Source: Rutpela maculata
Lineage: Eukaryota; Arthropoda; Insecta; Coleoptera; Cerambycidae
Direction of reading: 5' to 3'
Assembly: GCA_936432065.2 (NCBI GenBank)
Contig: OW386288.2
Coordinates: forward strand, 13,876,706-13,940,705
DNA length: 64,000 nucleotides
Shown here: piece after piece, positions 22,841 through 34,283 of the stretch
How positions within the stretch are numbered: position 1 is the first letter of the stretch
How the letters are laid out: every line of letters starts with the position of its first letter
Translations under genes and position numbers: made by a program
Notes under the pieces: generated by a model
Seen by the model: the letters and a program-made list of their open reading frames with translations, nothing else
Told to the model about the DNA's origin: nothing
Databases searched by the model: none

Positions 22841-23378
22841 ATCACCTAATTCTATTTAATTTTTTAGTAAAAATCAATTACTTATTAAAGGCCAATGAAA
22901 TTAATATTCCCGCCATTGGCCACCCTGACGTCATGATGGAGAAGACTGTCTTGGATTCAGGCATTATTCGCATTTGAGTTTAAGGCCACTCTCGCTTTGT
23001 ACCTTGGTCAATTTCCATCGTACAGAGGTAAGTAAAAAATCAAACTGAAGGTATTTGATTCAGCTATCAGCAAAAAAAATTTTTTTGAGATTTTTTAAAA
23101 ACACATGTTCACCATTTTACACGCCCAGAAAAAACTCCTTTCTGCACTTTTTGGAGTTAGGAACTCATCGGTTTTTTAATATTATTGGTGAAACCTACAA
23201 ATCCTCAAATTTTCATTGACTTCCTAAATGTTTCTTTTTTAAAATCTATTTTTATCTCTTTATGTATTTCTGTTATTAGAACGATTGATTTTAATTATAA
23301 TTAAAAATTAGTGAACCCCTACAATTATAAGTCAAAATATTCTAACTACTATAAAATAGTGAATAAAAACGTACTTAC
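22841..23378. other. PLC intron, donor side
   Basis: The donor GTAAGTACG of the PLC exon sits at 23370-23378 on the minus strand. No other feature. Confidence 0.4.
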
Positions 23379-23650
23379 TTTTTAACCGGTATATTCCCAC
23401 TTTTATCCCTAATTAAACTAAGTTTAGTATACGCTTTGAACAAGTACATTTTAGTTGTGCCGTTAATTTGGTTTAAATTATATGCTAAACTTAACAGCGA
23501 GTCTGTCCACAGCCTGGCGATTTCTCTTCTTGTACAACAAAAATTTATAAAAGTTATATTTACAAAGTCATTGGCACAACAGACGGTGACCGTCTTCTCT
23601 TCTAACGTATCCTGGGAGCCCATCGTCACTATCTGCCTCAATTTTGGATC
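23379..23650 (-). CDS. Plc21C: Phospholipase C-beta exon: C-terminal PH domain
   Basis: A 272-bp exon opening after CTTTGTTCCAG and closing before GTAAGT. Translation starts DPKLRQIVTMGSQDTLEEKT in phase 0. It runs through DFVNITFINFCCTRREIARL, W and the LAYNLNQING block, and ends DKSGNIPVK plus two bases of the next codon. This is the second half of the PLC-beta PH domain and the entry into the EF-hands. The GSQDTLEEKTVTVC block is highly characteristic of insect PLC-beta of the Plc21C type. The phase-2 end joins exactly to the exon at 18718-18903. The preceding exon, which should encode the ...RTGK... part of the PH domain, was not recognised above 23650. Confidence 0.93.
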
Positions 23651-25414
23651 CTGGAACAAAGAAAAGTGTGCCATTAACAAAATGGAACAAAGGATCGTAA
23701 ACGAGTTGTTCGTAAAAATGCATTTAAGTGTGTTTTTAACGAACAGGAGCAACTTATTGTCCATGGATACATTGTCCTTCAGAAGTTGGTGGGAATTCCA
23801 GAACCTAGAAATTATACTCGACTTACTTGTACAGATTCATAAAAGCCTAATAATACGCATACTTCATTTTATTCTTAGATATAATAAAGTTTTTTTGTTT
23901 GCTTGCTATAACACAGGGAAAAATGTGTAATAGCAGGTACCTAATATTTTATACCAATCATAAAAAATACACTACAAATTTAGTGTTAAAAAGTCACAAG
24001 AGCAATTCGCGCAAATAAATAATATATTTTTGGAGTAATGATTTTGTACAGTTGGGTATTATCATTATTTGAATTTTTTGTACAATTCTAGAATTTATAT
24101 AAACCGAATTCTTTGCAAATTTGGATTACGATTGCACAAAAATACAGTATTCTTACTTAACTTGTGGTAACGACACACTCGCGAAGGCAATTTTGTTTGT
24201 CTGTTCAAACAACGGGATAGGCACGAAAGTTACAAAAATTCCAGAACGAAGTGAAATTAAACGAAAAAAGCACAACACATATGATAGATGACGCCAAGTA
24301 TAGCGTTCATAGCTATAATATACGAAGGAAATTAAGGGAATATAACCATTAGATACTGCAAATCGCCGATAGACACAATGAAGAAATATAACTGTTTTTG
24401 TACTTACAGTAACTGCTGGGAATAGATGGATACACTATATAATGGTTACAGAAATAACTTGGTATTTGTTGTAACCATGCAAAAGTGTAAAATTACATCA
24501 TTTTAGGCATACTAAACACTGTCACCATAATGTACTTTATTGTTCAAATGCACTTAGAACAGCTATCAAATTCTACATGTAGTTCCTCCATGTCTCTACT
24601 AAACAAATGCTTGTGCTGGAATCTCAATACTAATTGGTAAAATTTGCCATAACAGCTATTTAGATATCACCACAGATAGACGACTTTCAGGGCCGAGGGC
24701 CCGACGAAAAATGTCCCGAAAGCGTTGAGTCATTTTATATGCCCCGTTTCTCACACTGCATCATGGGTATGTACAGAAGTGGAGAGTGGAATTACAAACC
24801 AATCACAATTCATTATTTTAAATTCGTGCTCTCCTATTCGAGAAATATGTCTAATCTTGAGGCCTTCGAAGCATTTATTCCCACATAATATTCTAGATTG
24901 TCTAAAAGTGCCCTGAAAGCAGTGGCGGAGTTAGACACTTTATTAATAAAAATATAAAATAATGTAATTTAGCAGATTTTAATAGAAATCTATTAATGGC
25001 TAAAAAGTGAACCATCTACGGATGCCTGAAGACTGACTTAAAATGTTCTGCCATTTGCCAAATTGCAGTGATGAAACGTGTGAGAAATTGGTGGTTTAAG
25101 CTTGCTTTGCGAAGAGGAAATCGAGGACGAATGCGCATCCATGTTACCCGCGGAAGTGACAAACAACTTGGATGTCGACACGGATATTCCTATCGACGAG
25201 AACTCAGAGATTTTTACAGACGGCATTCCCACAGAAGACGACTCGCAACCTGGCCCGTTATAAAAGATGGAAATATACATAATGCTATAGGCATGACTCG
25301 TAGATTAGTCCTACAGGGGATACTATGTAAAAGACGTGCCTAAAACTCAATCTGTGGTGTGGAAAAGAGTACAATGTATTATTAGGTTAAATTGTTTGTC
25401 AGGAAATGCCCTAT
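23651..25414. other. Upstream PLC intron or flank, nothing firm
   Basis: No firm gene. At 25070-25260 an acidic frame on the plus strand (DVDTDIPIDENSEIFTDG) ends at a stop. Such Asp/Glu-rich stretches occur at transposase N-termini, but no domain follows. The remainder is AT-rich. Confidence 0.35.
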
Positions 25415-26912
25415 TAGTCCAGTCAATGAAAGAGTTGTAGAGAACATTTTGGAGGGGAGAATTTTTCTCTTCAGGAATGTGTTGGGGGTAGTCAGGAGGT
25501 AAACATACTAAAAGTCCCCACCCCTAGCCCCGCCGCTTCGGGGGTGACGGGGGTGGAAAGGTTCCTTTTTTCGATTCTTCGCTTATAACTCGGAAACGAT
25601 GCGTCGTATGGAAAAAGGTAATCTATGCAAAATTAAACGTAATTAAATTTTCCACAAGAATGTTTATATTCATTTTCTTCCTATGTGTTATAGTTTACGA
25701 GATGTTCGCCAGCGAAAATCGATAATTAATAAAAAAAAATCAATTATGTACCTTGTATACTTCTATCAAAGCGGTTTACGTGGTCTGCTAATAAATCACA
25801 GTCACAAAACAATCTTTATTTTACAACACTGGACGTATTTACTAACTTAACATTTTGTCGAAATCTATATATTTCCTTAAATATACAGTGTGACTCACTT
25901 AAAATGAAGATACCCTCATAACTTTTTCATTTTGTTTCCGATTTGAATCAAATTTTACTCAAGTATAGAACAAATTAGGGTCTACTTATGGCCAGAAAAT
26001 CATTCACCTGCTATAAAGGCAAAGCTACCTGAGGTACCAAAATATGAGGAAAAAGATTAAAAATCATATTGATTTATAATCTTACGAACGATGAATTTTA
26101 CGGAGCCACCACAAATTGCGGAAACTTAGGACCCCCTTTGCCAGATGAGCTTATGTATGAGATATCTCCCATCAATAATCAAATCAAATTTTGGTGTATG
26201 TACGTTTGTGGCGCCGATCGAATGCATTTTTTTGAATTTCTAACATTCAAAATGTTTTCTTTTTTTCAGCATGTTTTGGTACCGCAGGTGGCTTTGCCTT
26301 TATAGCAGGTAAATGATTTTCTGGTCATAAGTAGATCCTAATTTGTTCTATACTTGAGTAAAATTTGATTCAAATCGGAAACAAAATAAAAAAGTTATAA
26401 GGGTATCTTCATTCTAAGTGAGTCACACTGTATATTTAAGGAAATATATAGATTTCGACAAAATGTTAAGTTAGTAAATACGTCCAGTATTGTAAAATAA
26501 AGATTGTTTTGTGACTGTGATTTATTAGTAGACCACGGTAAACCGCTTTGATAGAAATATACAAGGTACATAATTGATTTTTTTTTATTAATTATCGATT
26601 TTCGCTGGCGAACATCTCCTAAACTATAACACATAGGAAGAAAATGAATATAAACATTCTTGTGGAAAATTTAATTACGTTTAATTTTGCATAGATTACC
26701 TTTTCCCATACGACGCATCGTTTCCGAGTTATAAGCGAAGAATCGACAAAAGGAACCTTTCCACCCCCCTCACCCCTGAAGCGGCGGGGCTAGGGGCGGG
26801 GACTTTTAGTATGTTTACCTTCTGACTACCCCCAACACATCCCTGAAGAGAAAAATTCTCCCCTCCAAAATGTTCTCTACAATCCCCTTTTGGGCATTCA
26901 TTGATTGGACTA
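25415..26912. mobile_element. Foldback element with long, well-matched arms
   Basis: The arms 25415-26055 and 26280-26912 are inverse copies that still match closely along most of their length (examples: AACATTTTGGAGGGGAGAA with TTCTCCCCTCCAAAATGTT, and AAATCTATATATTTCCTTAA with its inverse). A loop of about 220 bp separates them. The ends read TAGTCCAGTCAATGAA and its inverse TTCATTGATTGGACTA, flanked by TAT on both sides (25412-25414 and 26913-26915). The close arm match suggests recent insertion or gene conversion. No protein is encoded; frames seen on both strands are mirror images. Confidence 0.8.
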
Positions 26913-26915
26913 TAT

Positions 26916-28019
26916 AGAAAAGACGAATTTTTATCGCAGGATTAAAAATAAAAGAATTATCACATACCAAAGTTTTTCATTCCTTAATTTTTCATCTTTT
27001 ACTGGTTATAACATTTTTATTATTTTTGTTACGCCGAAAATTTACTAACAAAAATTGCATTATCTACAAAGATGCTCTTTAAAAATACTTTGTCAGAGTG
27101 ATGGTTATGGAGATGTACATAAAAAAAAACGAATTGCACTCTTATTTTGAAGATGGTGAATGACAGCATCTCTAGGCGCTGACACTCATTTACGCTCACG
27201 ACGAAATAAGAAAAAGCAATCGCTACCTACCCAAAATGCACGCTTGCTCATTTTTCAACGCCGAATTGACTGTACTATAACCACTAACACTCACAACTTT
27301 CATCATTGGTCGCTAATCAAGAAGAAAATAAATCCCTACAAATTCTCTGTTATAATACCGCTGACTGACACATATTGTTTATGTAACTATAATAATGTAT
27401 GTTTTAATATCCTACAATTTTAATAAGATAGTAATGTAGGCTAAAAGGATTATGTACATTTTGGCTCAATATGAAATTCTGACAGGAGTCTATAACGCGG
27501 GATACACATATAGATAATGTCATATTTTTTAAAACATGGTAAGATCTTAATTCGAGTAAAGCGTGCGAAGGAGTAATTTAAGACGACAGTCTCCATTAAA
27601 GACTGAATTTAGGCGGAGTTGCCGCACAGTGGTGCTTTCATTGAAAACTGGCGTCAAAAATCGGTAATAAAAATTTACGAAACTTGGTAGAGTTAAGTAC
27701 TTGGGTATGCTGAATATGGTTTTGCTGCAGAAATTTTTTTTTTTCAATATGACGACTTCAAAATTGGAGTGAGAAGAAGCAAGAAATATGAAAAAATCAA
27801 TAAAATAACCCAGCCACAAAAAATAAGTCCTGATCCTGGAACTTGACCCAAGTCGTTCAATGTATTTTTTGACGCTGAATTCGAATCCAACCTCAGAAAA
27901 ACCCAAACACCCTCAAAATTTTGAGCTGGAGCGAAAAAACACCCTTAGAATAGGGTAAAATCGCTCCTCATATATGGTGACAATAAGTACATGCAAAAAG
28001 TACTCCTAATGTACAATTT
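26916..28019. other. Non-coding stretch
   Basis: No gene supported. A minus-strand frame at 27547-27906 has no recognisable domain. Confidence 0.4.
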
Positions 28020-28395
28020 TAGGGTTTTCGAGGTTGCTGATTTCAAATTTCATTCTCGGGGTGAAAATCGAGTAAAATGGGGGTTGAAAGGGGTGCAAAA
28101 ATGAAAATCTGAGAAAATGCGTGATTTTCATTCTAAAAGTTTATTTCTAGGGATTTTTGAGGTTGCTGATTTCAAATTTCATTCTTAAGGTGAATATCGA
28201 GTAAAATGGGGGTTGAAAGAGGTTTAAAAATGAAAATTTGACAAAACGCGTGATTTTCATTTTAAAAGTTTATTTCTAGGGATTTTTGAGGTTGCCGATT
28301 TCAAATATCATTCTCAGGGTGAAAATAGAGTAAAAAGGGGTGTAAAAATGAAAATTTTACAAAATGCGTGAGTTTCATTCTAAAAGTTTATTTCA
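28020..28395 (+). repeat. Tandem repeat, about 120-bp unit, three copies
   Basis: Each unit contains GAGGTTGC(T/C)GATTTCAAAT, then GGTGAA(A/T)AT(C/A)GAGTAAAA, then AAATGAAAAT and TTCATT(C/T)TAAAAGTTTATTT. The copies differ by scattered substitutions and a deletion in the third. It is satellite-like and abuts the left end of the next transposon. Confidence 0.8.
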
Positions 28396-28877
28396 GTAAT
28401 AGATTCTTTCCAGCTACTTACAGTTATTATATGCTGGTTTAACGAATATTAATAACAGATAAAACAATACTTTATAATTTAAGTGTTTTCTAAACATTAC
28501 AGACGAGTGTCCCCTATTTCTGCTTTTGGTGGCACATAAATATACTTATTTTTTAAGTAACTGGTATAGGTACTTTGCTTATATTCTAGGAGCTAGTGTC
28601 GAAAAGTGGAAAATTTATCAAACCACTAACCGAAGTGGTTTGATGATAGTAGTCGTTCAAACAAGCAAACTTGTCTCTTGTGAATATGGGCCTTAAGGGA
28701 CGGCAATTTATATTGCGGGCCTGTGAAAAATTGAACGTATTTCATCGTAATCAAACCACTAGGTTCTTTCGGTTTGACTGTAGTTGTAGGTGAAAGGATT
28801 GCATTGATACAGTCGGCGAGAGTTTTCTCATTGAGCGTTCCGGTGCGCGCACTCAGAAAAAAAAACCCGAATCGCAT

Positions 28878-29696
28878 TAGGTACCCACACACGAAGCGAT
28901 ATTTTGAGCGACTTGGTATGCAGAAGACAGTGTCTGTCTATTTGGAACTCACGCTTGTGCTGAGCGACGGACCCGGTCGGTAAATACGTCGTCGGTGTAG
29001 GAACAGGTCGCTACAAGTTAAAAAAACTAACGTAAGGATCCAGTCTGTAGCGCTCGTCGTTTGATCTTAGTTTAAATAAATTTTGTTTGTGGTGTAATAA
29101 TTATTATGAAGTGGACAAAAGAAATAGTAACAGAGTTTATAGAACTATATAGAGAACGACCATGTTTGTGGAAAATTAAAGACCCAGATTATATAAATAA
29201 GAATTTGGAAAGAGAAGCATATGAAGATTTGATAAAATGTTTAAAAAGCAAAAATTATAATGATGTAACTATAAAAGATGTTAAAACTAAAATACAAAAT
29301 ATGAGAAATGCTTTTAGGAGAGAATGTAAAAAAATTGAAAATTCTAATTTTCTGTTCCTTTTTCTCTTATCCCTGATTTTTAAAATACATAAACCCATGA
29401 GAGCAATTTTTTTGTCCATTTTGTACTAACGCAGATTCACCGACTAAAGAGGTATTTTAGACCAGCTTAAAATACGAAGTCGCACTACCCAGTATGTCGA
29501 AATTTAAAATATCTGCCAACTAATTGAGGGACAGCGTAGGTGCAGGAACCAATCTTTTGACAAATCGCGGACTAAGTATGTTCGTGTGTAGACACGACAA
29601 ATCAGATCGCTCACAGACCAAGTCGACGGATCTGATATGGCAGTTCTGGTCGGTCGACACCGTCGGCCGACTATATCGCTTCGTGTGTGGGTAGCT
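28878..29696 (+). mobile_element. Harbinger-like element with MADF gene and ATT duplication
   Basis: The ends are AG(G/C)TACCCACACACGAAGC and the inverse, followed inward by GATAT; 23 of 24 terminal bases match. ATT flanks both sides (28875-28877 and 29697-29699). The uninterrupted right arm of the host element reads CGCATTGTAATC at the same point, with a single ATT, so the insertion site is proven within the window. A 3-bp duplication together with a MADF-type protein fits PIF/Harbinger. At 819 bp it has no room for a transposase and is non-autonomous or deleted. Confidence 0.85.
29106..29429 (+). CDS. MADF-domain (Myb/SANT-like) protein of a Harbinger-like element
   Basis: The frame starts MKWTKEIVTEFIELYRERPC and continues LWKIKDPDYINKNLEREAYE and IKDVKTKIQNMRNAFRRECK. 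This is the MADF domain, a three-helix DNA-binding fold with conserved Trp, FIELYRE and LW residues, over about residues 1-80. The last 27 residues are hydrophobic and unrelated, so the frame probably runs past the true exon end or a deletion point. MADF or Myb-like proteins are encoded next to the transposase in PIF/Harbinger elements and help bind DNA. Here the transposase is absent. The domain itself is free of stops, so this insertion is not old. Confidence 0.75.
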   Translation: MKWTKEIVTEFIELYRERPCLWKIKDPDYINKNLEREAYEDLIKCLKSKNYNDVTIKDVKTKIQNMRNAFRRECKKIENSNFLFLFLLSLIFKIHKPMRAIFLSILY

Positions 29697-30710
29697 ATTG
29701 TAATCAAACCGGCCAAAGTTTGTGACAAATGTTTTCAGTTGTCCAAAAAATGAAAGAAATACAATTGGCGAGAATTTTGAAAGATGGGAGGAAGGAAATT
29801 GTAATAAAAGTTAATTTCGGATAAAACCGAAAAATTTAAGGGGCGAATTTAGCCCTCACCCCCACCCCCCGTGTAGAAGAAAAGGATGAATAACCGTTGC
29901 ATCATCATGTCTTCAAAAACATAAACTAATCTACAGGACGAATGTTATTTTGATTAAAATCAATCAGTTTGCAATGAAGATTCTCGTTTTCACCCCTTGT
30001 AGGGGTGGTTTCTACGTTTTTTGAGGGTAAGTACCGTTGAATAATCAAGAATAAAATGACACTAGAGATTTCTGCTCAAAAAAATGCTCGAAATTGCAAT
30101 AGACGCCAATATAGTTAACGTTACTACGATTCACCCCCAATGGGGTAGTTTTGGGGGGGGGGGGTTGATTTTAATAAAAATTCTCGCCGATGATAATATA
30201 ATGTTTTATAGGGTGTTTGGAGTATGTAAAAATTTAGGCGACAGTTTTTAGCTTGAATTCCTTGTTTGACGACATTTTCAGTGTAAACCTGGATTTTATG
30301 CTCATAATTGCCCCAATAACTCTTCCTCCCCTCTTTCAAAATTCCCGCCAATTGTATTTCTTTCATTTTTTGTACAATTGAAAGCATTTGCCACAAACTT
30401 TGGCCGGTTTGATTACAATGCGATTCGGGTTTTTTTTTTCTGAGTGCGCGCACCGCAATGCTCAATGAAAAAACTCTCGCCGACTGTATCATTGTAATCC
30501 TTTCACCTACAACTACAGTCAAACCGAAGAACCTAGTGGTTTGATTACGATGAAATACGTTCGATTTTTCACAGGCCCGCAATATGAATTGCCGGCCCTA
30601 AGGCCCATATTCACAAGAGACAAGTTTGCTTGTTTGGACGAATACTATCATCAAACCACTTCGGTTAGTGGCTTATACATTTTTCACTTTTCGACACTAG
30701 CTCCTAGAAT

Positions 30711-31261
30711 GACTGTTGGAGACTGTGTATGATTTCTTTCATGATTCCTGCAACAAATTTTTTTTTGAATTTTGTTTTCATTAAGGCACCTATTATGTTC
30801 GGTAAAAATGCATCAGAAATTTTATTAGTTACGTATTGTACGATATTCTTGGATGGTCCCAAAACTAATTACGATTCCATTTCACGAAAAGGAGGACGTT
30901 CTAACTTTGTTCTTTTCTTCTGTTCAATATTACTTGCACCAGTTAAACGGAAATTTTCCTCATGCATCGGTTAGATTACTTAAATACTCCATGCTTGGCA
31001 CAAAAATTAGTAATTCCAAAATAACATTTATTAACATTTTAGGTATGTTTACAAGCATTAACTAATTTGGACGGTTTACGGGCGTTCAAATAAACTGGTT
31101 TGATCTGAAGCTTGAACTGTTGAACGTCATTAATAGAACCAATTTTTATTTTCTAACGTTGATCAACGCTGATCGTGATCAACGCGGAACTATACTAAAG
31201 CATAGTACAAATGGGCCTTAAAGTTTTTTGATGTATTATTTGATCCGAAAAATAAAATTAA
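30711..31261. other. Non-coding stretch between two elements
   Basis: No supported gene; frames at 30729-31065 lack domains. Confidence 0.35.
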
Positions 31262-31714
31262 GAAAGGGTCTAGCAGGATAAGATAGGGTCAGTGGCCCCA
31301 GAGAGGCATTTTCAAAATAATTTGTGTTATGACATCGATGAGTAATAAAGTTATCATTGACACAAATTCAGCCTCCGATCTGCCTGCGTTCTTGAGATAA
31401 TTGACCATATATAGGCTAGAGCGGGTATTTTTGAAAATTATTTTATTTAAAAACTATTGCAGCTAAACTAATAAAACGAAAACTCTTTGTTAGATAATAC
31501 ATTTTTCTGTATTTTTTGTAGAATTTTTCAACTATATTTACCTACTATTTAAAAAAATTAAAAATTAAAAATTCTTATTTTTTTTCATAGTTCACACAGA
31601 GGTACAATCAATGTATTATTTACGTTAAGAATAAGAAAGGTGTAGTATAGATAAAAATAAAATCCAAGAAAATATTATTTATTATGATAGAAATTATTAA
31701 TTATTATAATATAA

Positions 31715-32070
31715 TTAATCTTCGTCCCTGTCCTCATGAATAACTACGTGAATATTTTCTGATGTAAATATATTAGATAAAACTTCTGCTCGACGTACTA
31801 TGCGGGAAAAATATCGGGCATGACAGAAGTAATATACGGTTGCGGCTATATGTGAACAGCATCCTACCGTTCTTATTTCATTGGGACAGCCGCAGAAATA
31901 TCAGCGTATGCTTTAAATTGTCATTCCATTAGGTATATAATCAACGTAAATGTGGTAAGCTTTACTGTTGATATGCCTTGATCTTACTTCCTGTTTTAAT
32001 ATGTTGGGCGCGACTTTAACAAAAGTAATCTCATCTAATGTCCGTAACTATTGAACTTATTTTGGTTCTA
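31715..32070 (-). pseudogene. SWIM-type zinc-finger protein, left-arm copy
   Basis: Minus-strand frame: TLDEITFVKVAPNILKQEVR, SRHINSKAYHIYVDYIPNGM, then two stops, then YFCGCPNEIRTVGCCSHIAA, YYFCHARYFSRIVRRAEVL and a C-terminal HVVIHEDRDED before a TAA. The CxC...CxH pattern (CGC and CSH) is a SWIM-like zinc finger. Proteins with the RTVGCCSHIA wording are frequent in insect genomes as transposon-derived genes; the exact superfamily is not known to me. Two in-frame stops make this copy inactive. Its mirror copy is in the right arm. Confidence 0.7.
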
Positions 32071-32584
32071 TTCCCAGAATTTTTTAAAAACGTTATCAAC
32101 ATATCAGCATCAACTTACGTAATTAAAATTGACTGACATCTATATTTCCATTATTAAGTTAATTTCAATAATTTACTGTCGAAAGAACAATTTAGACAAC
32201 TAAAAAAGGCCATTTTCTTTTCTAAGAGTTGTACTACTTTTTTTAAATCAGGTGTACTTACAATTGCTGTCAAACAAAATTAATAGTCCAGATTCTGGAG
32301 ACACTTACCTCTCAGTCCTAAGTACCGTCAGGCATAAAGCTGGAAAGTGTCGTATTTGATGTAAAATTTTTTGCTGAATACGAATCCGGAGGGCGTATAA
32401 AAATCGGGGATTGCCTTCAACCTTTAATCCGCGAATTTCCCCTTATTTCAGAAATCGTAAAAAATTGAATTTTTAAGATACAACTTGCGCTTTCTCCTAC
32501 AAAAGATAAGCTAAAAATCCATTATTTTATTAAATTGTAGCTCACAGTGTATTTAATGCAACAGTGTAACCAAAACACATCTAA

Positions 32585-34283
32585 TATTTATAGAAAAGCC
32601 GCGCCTAACATATTAAAACTGGAAGTAAGATCAAGGCATATCAACAGTAAAAATTACCACACTTACATTGATTATATACATAATGTAACACTTTCAAGGC
32701 CATATAGTATCATATTCTGATGATACTGCAATTGTATTTGTGGAAAACTCATGGGACGAGGTGTATAGAAATGCGGAAGGAAGTTTAGCTCTGATCTTCA
32801 AGTGGCTAAATCACAGTTTACTAAGTTTAAATATACAAAAAAGCAAATTTTTAACTTTCACGCTGGTAGCTGCAAATGAAATTCTATATATACATAATAA
32901 TATATGTCATCAAGAAGAAAATTGCAGCTGTCCCAAAATAGAAAAAAACTAATAAAATAAAATACCTAGGAGTAATGCTCGACCATCATTTAAGATGGAA
33001 TGAGCATGTAACTTATATCACAAAAAAAATTAGACAACTTACGCATAAGTTTTTCACTCTAAGAGACATACTTGATATGAATAATTTAATGCTAATATAT
33101 AAATCACTAGTAGAGTCAATAAGTAGGTATTGTATTATCATTTGGGGTGGACTTTATAATAATGTACTGAAAATCTTACAAACATCACAAAATTGTATTC
33201 TAAAGATAATTCTAAAGAAAAAAAAACTGTATTCCTCCACTGAGTTATACAAAGAAGCAGACGTATTTAACATAAAGAACCTCTTTATCATTGCTTACTA
33301 CACATGTTTAACAAAAACACTTTACCAGCCCATAATAGATATGACACTAGGTTTACAGAAAATAAATCTATAGCCATACCGCCATACCGCGGGTTAAGAA
33401 AAGCCATACTCAAAGATTTGTTTTCTATCTCGGTCCAAAGTTATTTAACATATTACCACTCCATCTAAAACGTCTAAGAAAATTTAATAAACATAAAATT
33501 GAAATAAAAAAATGTATCATTCAAAATCAGAACGTTATAAAAAAAACTCTGAATTAAAAGTGCAAATTGATCTTTAGCTATTTTATACCTATAAAAAAAC
33601 TAGTTTAAAATCCATAGATTGTTACAAGTGTATAACTATACTAATTAGGTAGTTGTAAACCACTTAATTACTTATTGAGAATTAATGAACTATCCTGGAA
33701 GCGCCTCCTAATTATCTAACTAACATTGTAGAACCACGTGCTGCCGTCTGTTATTGTTATACCTCATCGTTTATTTTTTGGTCTGTTATTCTACAAATTT
33801 GACATCACTCTGTTCATATTCTTTTGTATAATTTTTAGTAAAAAGTGCTCAACCTACAGTTGATTTGGAATATCGCAAGACAAGCATTTCATGCTTAGGT
33901 GTTTTCATTTCAACTTCAAATTTTAGGCATTACTTACATAATACAGTTTTATTTTTGTTATAATTTGTTAGTTTATTATTTACTCTACTTTGAATTATGT
34001 ACTTTACTTTACTTACTTGAATTACATTGAATTACTTGAATTACATTGAATTACATTGAATTACATTGAATTACATTGAATTCAAAGCATACGCCGATAT
34101 TGCTGAGACTGTTCCAATGGCATAAGACCGGTAGGATGCTGTTCACATATAGCCGCAGCCATATATTACTTGCCTCATGCCCGATATCTTTCCCACATAG
34201 TACGTCCAGCAGAAGTTTTATCTAATATATTTACATCAGAAAATATTCACGTAGTTATTCAAGAGGTCAGCGACGAAGATTAA
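32585..34283 (+). pseudogene. SWIM-type zinc-finger protein, right-arm copy split by a LINE
   Basis: The first part (32585-32685) reads AAPNILKLEVRSRHINSKNY and HTYIDYIHN. Then a LINE of about 1.4 kb interrupts. The second part (34084-34283) resumes with the zinc-finger block NGIRPVGCCSHIAAAIYYLP, ARYLSHIVRPAEVLSNIF and a C-terminus QEVSDED before TAA. Compared with the left-arm copy the C-terminal block is slightly better preserved. The first Cys pair is damaged (a stop precedes DCSNG). The two arms therefore carry the same gene in opposite directions. Confidence 0.7.
32690..34083 (+). mobile_element. 5'-truncated LINE with (TTACATTGAA)n tail
   Basis: Coding remnants: VSYSDDTAIVFVENSWDEVY holds the RT active-site pair DD. 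After a frame change comes KYLGVMLDHHLRWNEHVTYI, then SLVESISRYCIIIWGGLYNN and further decayed sequence to about 33540. The 3' region ends in a tandem of TTACATTGAA units at 34020-34083. Only the last third of the RT remains. It has no RNase H, so a CR1-like or related clade is likely; the clade call is inference. Insertion split the SWIM-protein arm. Confidence 0.75.

Larger units (their letters stand above)
28583..30710. mobile_element. DNA element with about 400-bp inverted arms
   Basis: The left arm starts ATTCTAGGAGCTAGTGTCGA and the right arm ends with its inverse. Pairing continues (AAACCACTAACCGAAG with CTTCGGTTAGTGG, GTGCGCGCACTCAG with its inverse) up to the insertion at 28878, and resumes at 29700-29815 against 30320-30415. 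So each arm was about 400 bp before the MADF element inserted into the left one. The interior 29815-30320 has GC-rich blocks and a run of 12 G at 30153-30164, with no transposase. Confidence 0.75.

Noticed and set aside
25068..25343. Arg-rich plus-strand frame as a gene
   Set aside because: The alternative frame is acidic and ends in stops; neither has a recognisable domain, and it abuts a foldback element.
27547..27906. 119-residue minus-strand frame
   Set aside because: No domain, low-complexity Phe/Leu-rich composition and no splice or promoter support. It borders a tandem repeat and looks like chance.
32285..32345. Donor-like GTAAGTGTC on the minus strand as the end of an upstream PLC exon
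   Set aside because: The preceding sequence has stops in the required frame and no PH-domain wording.
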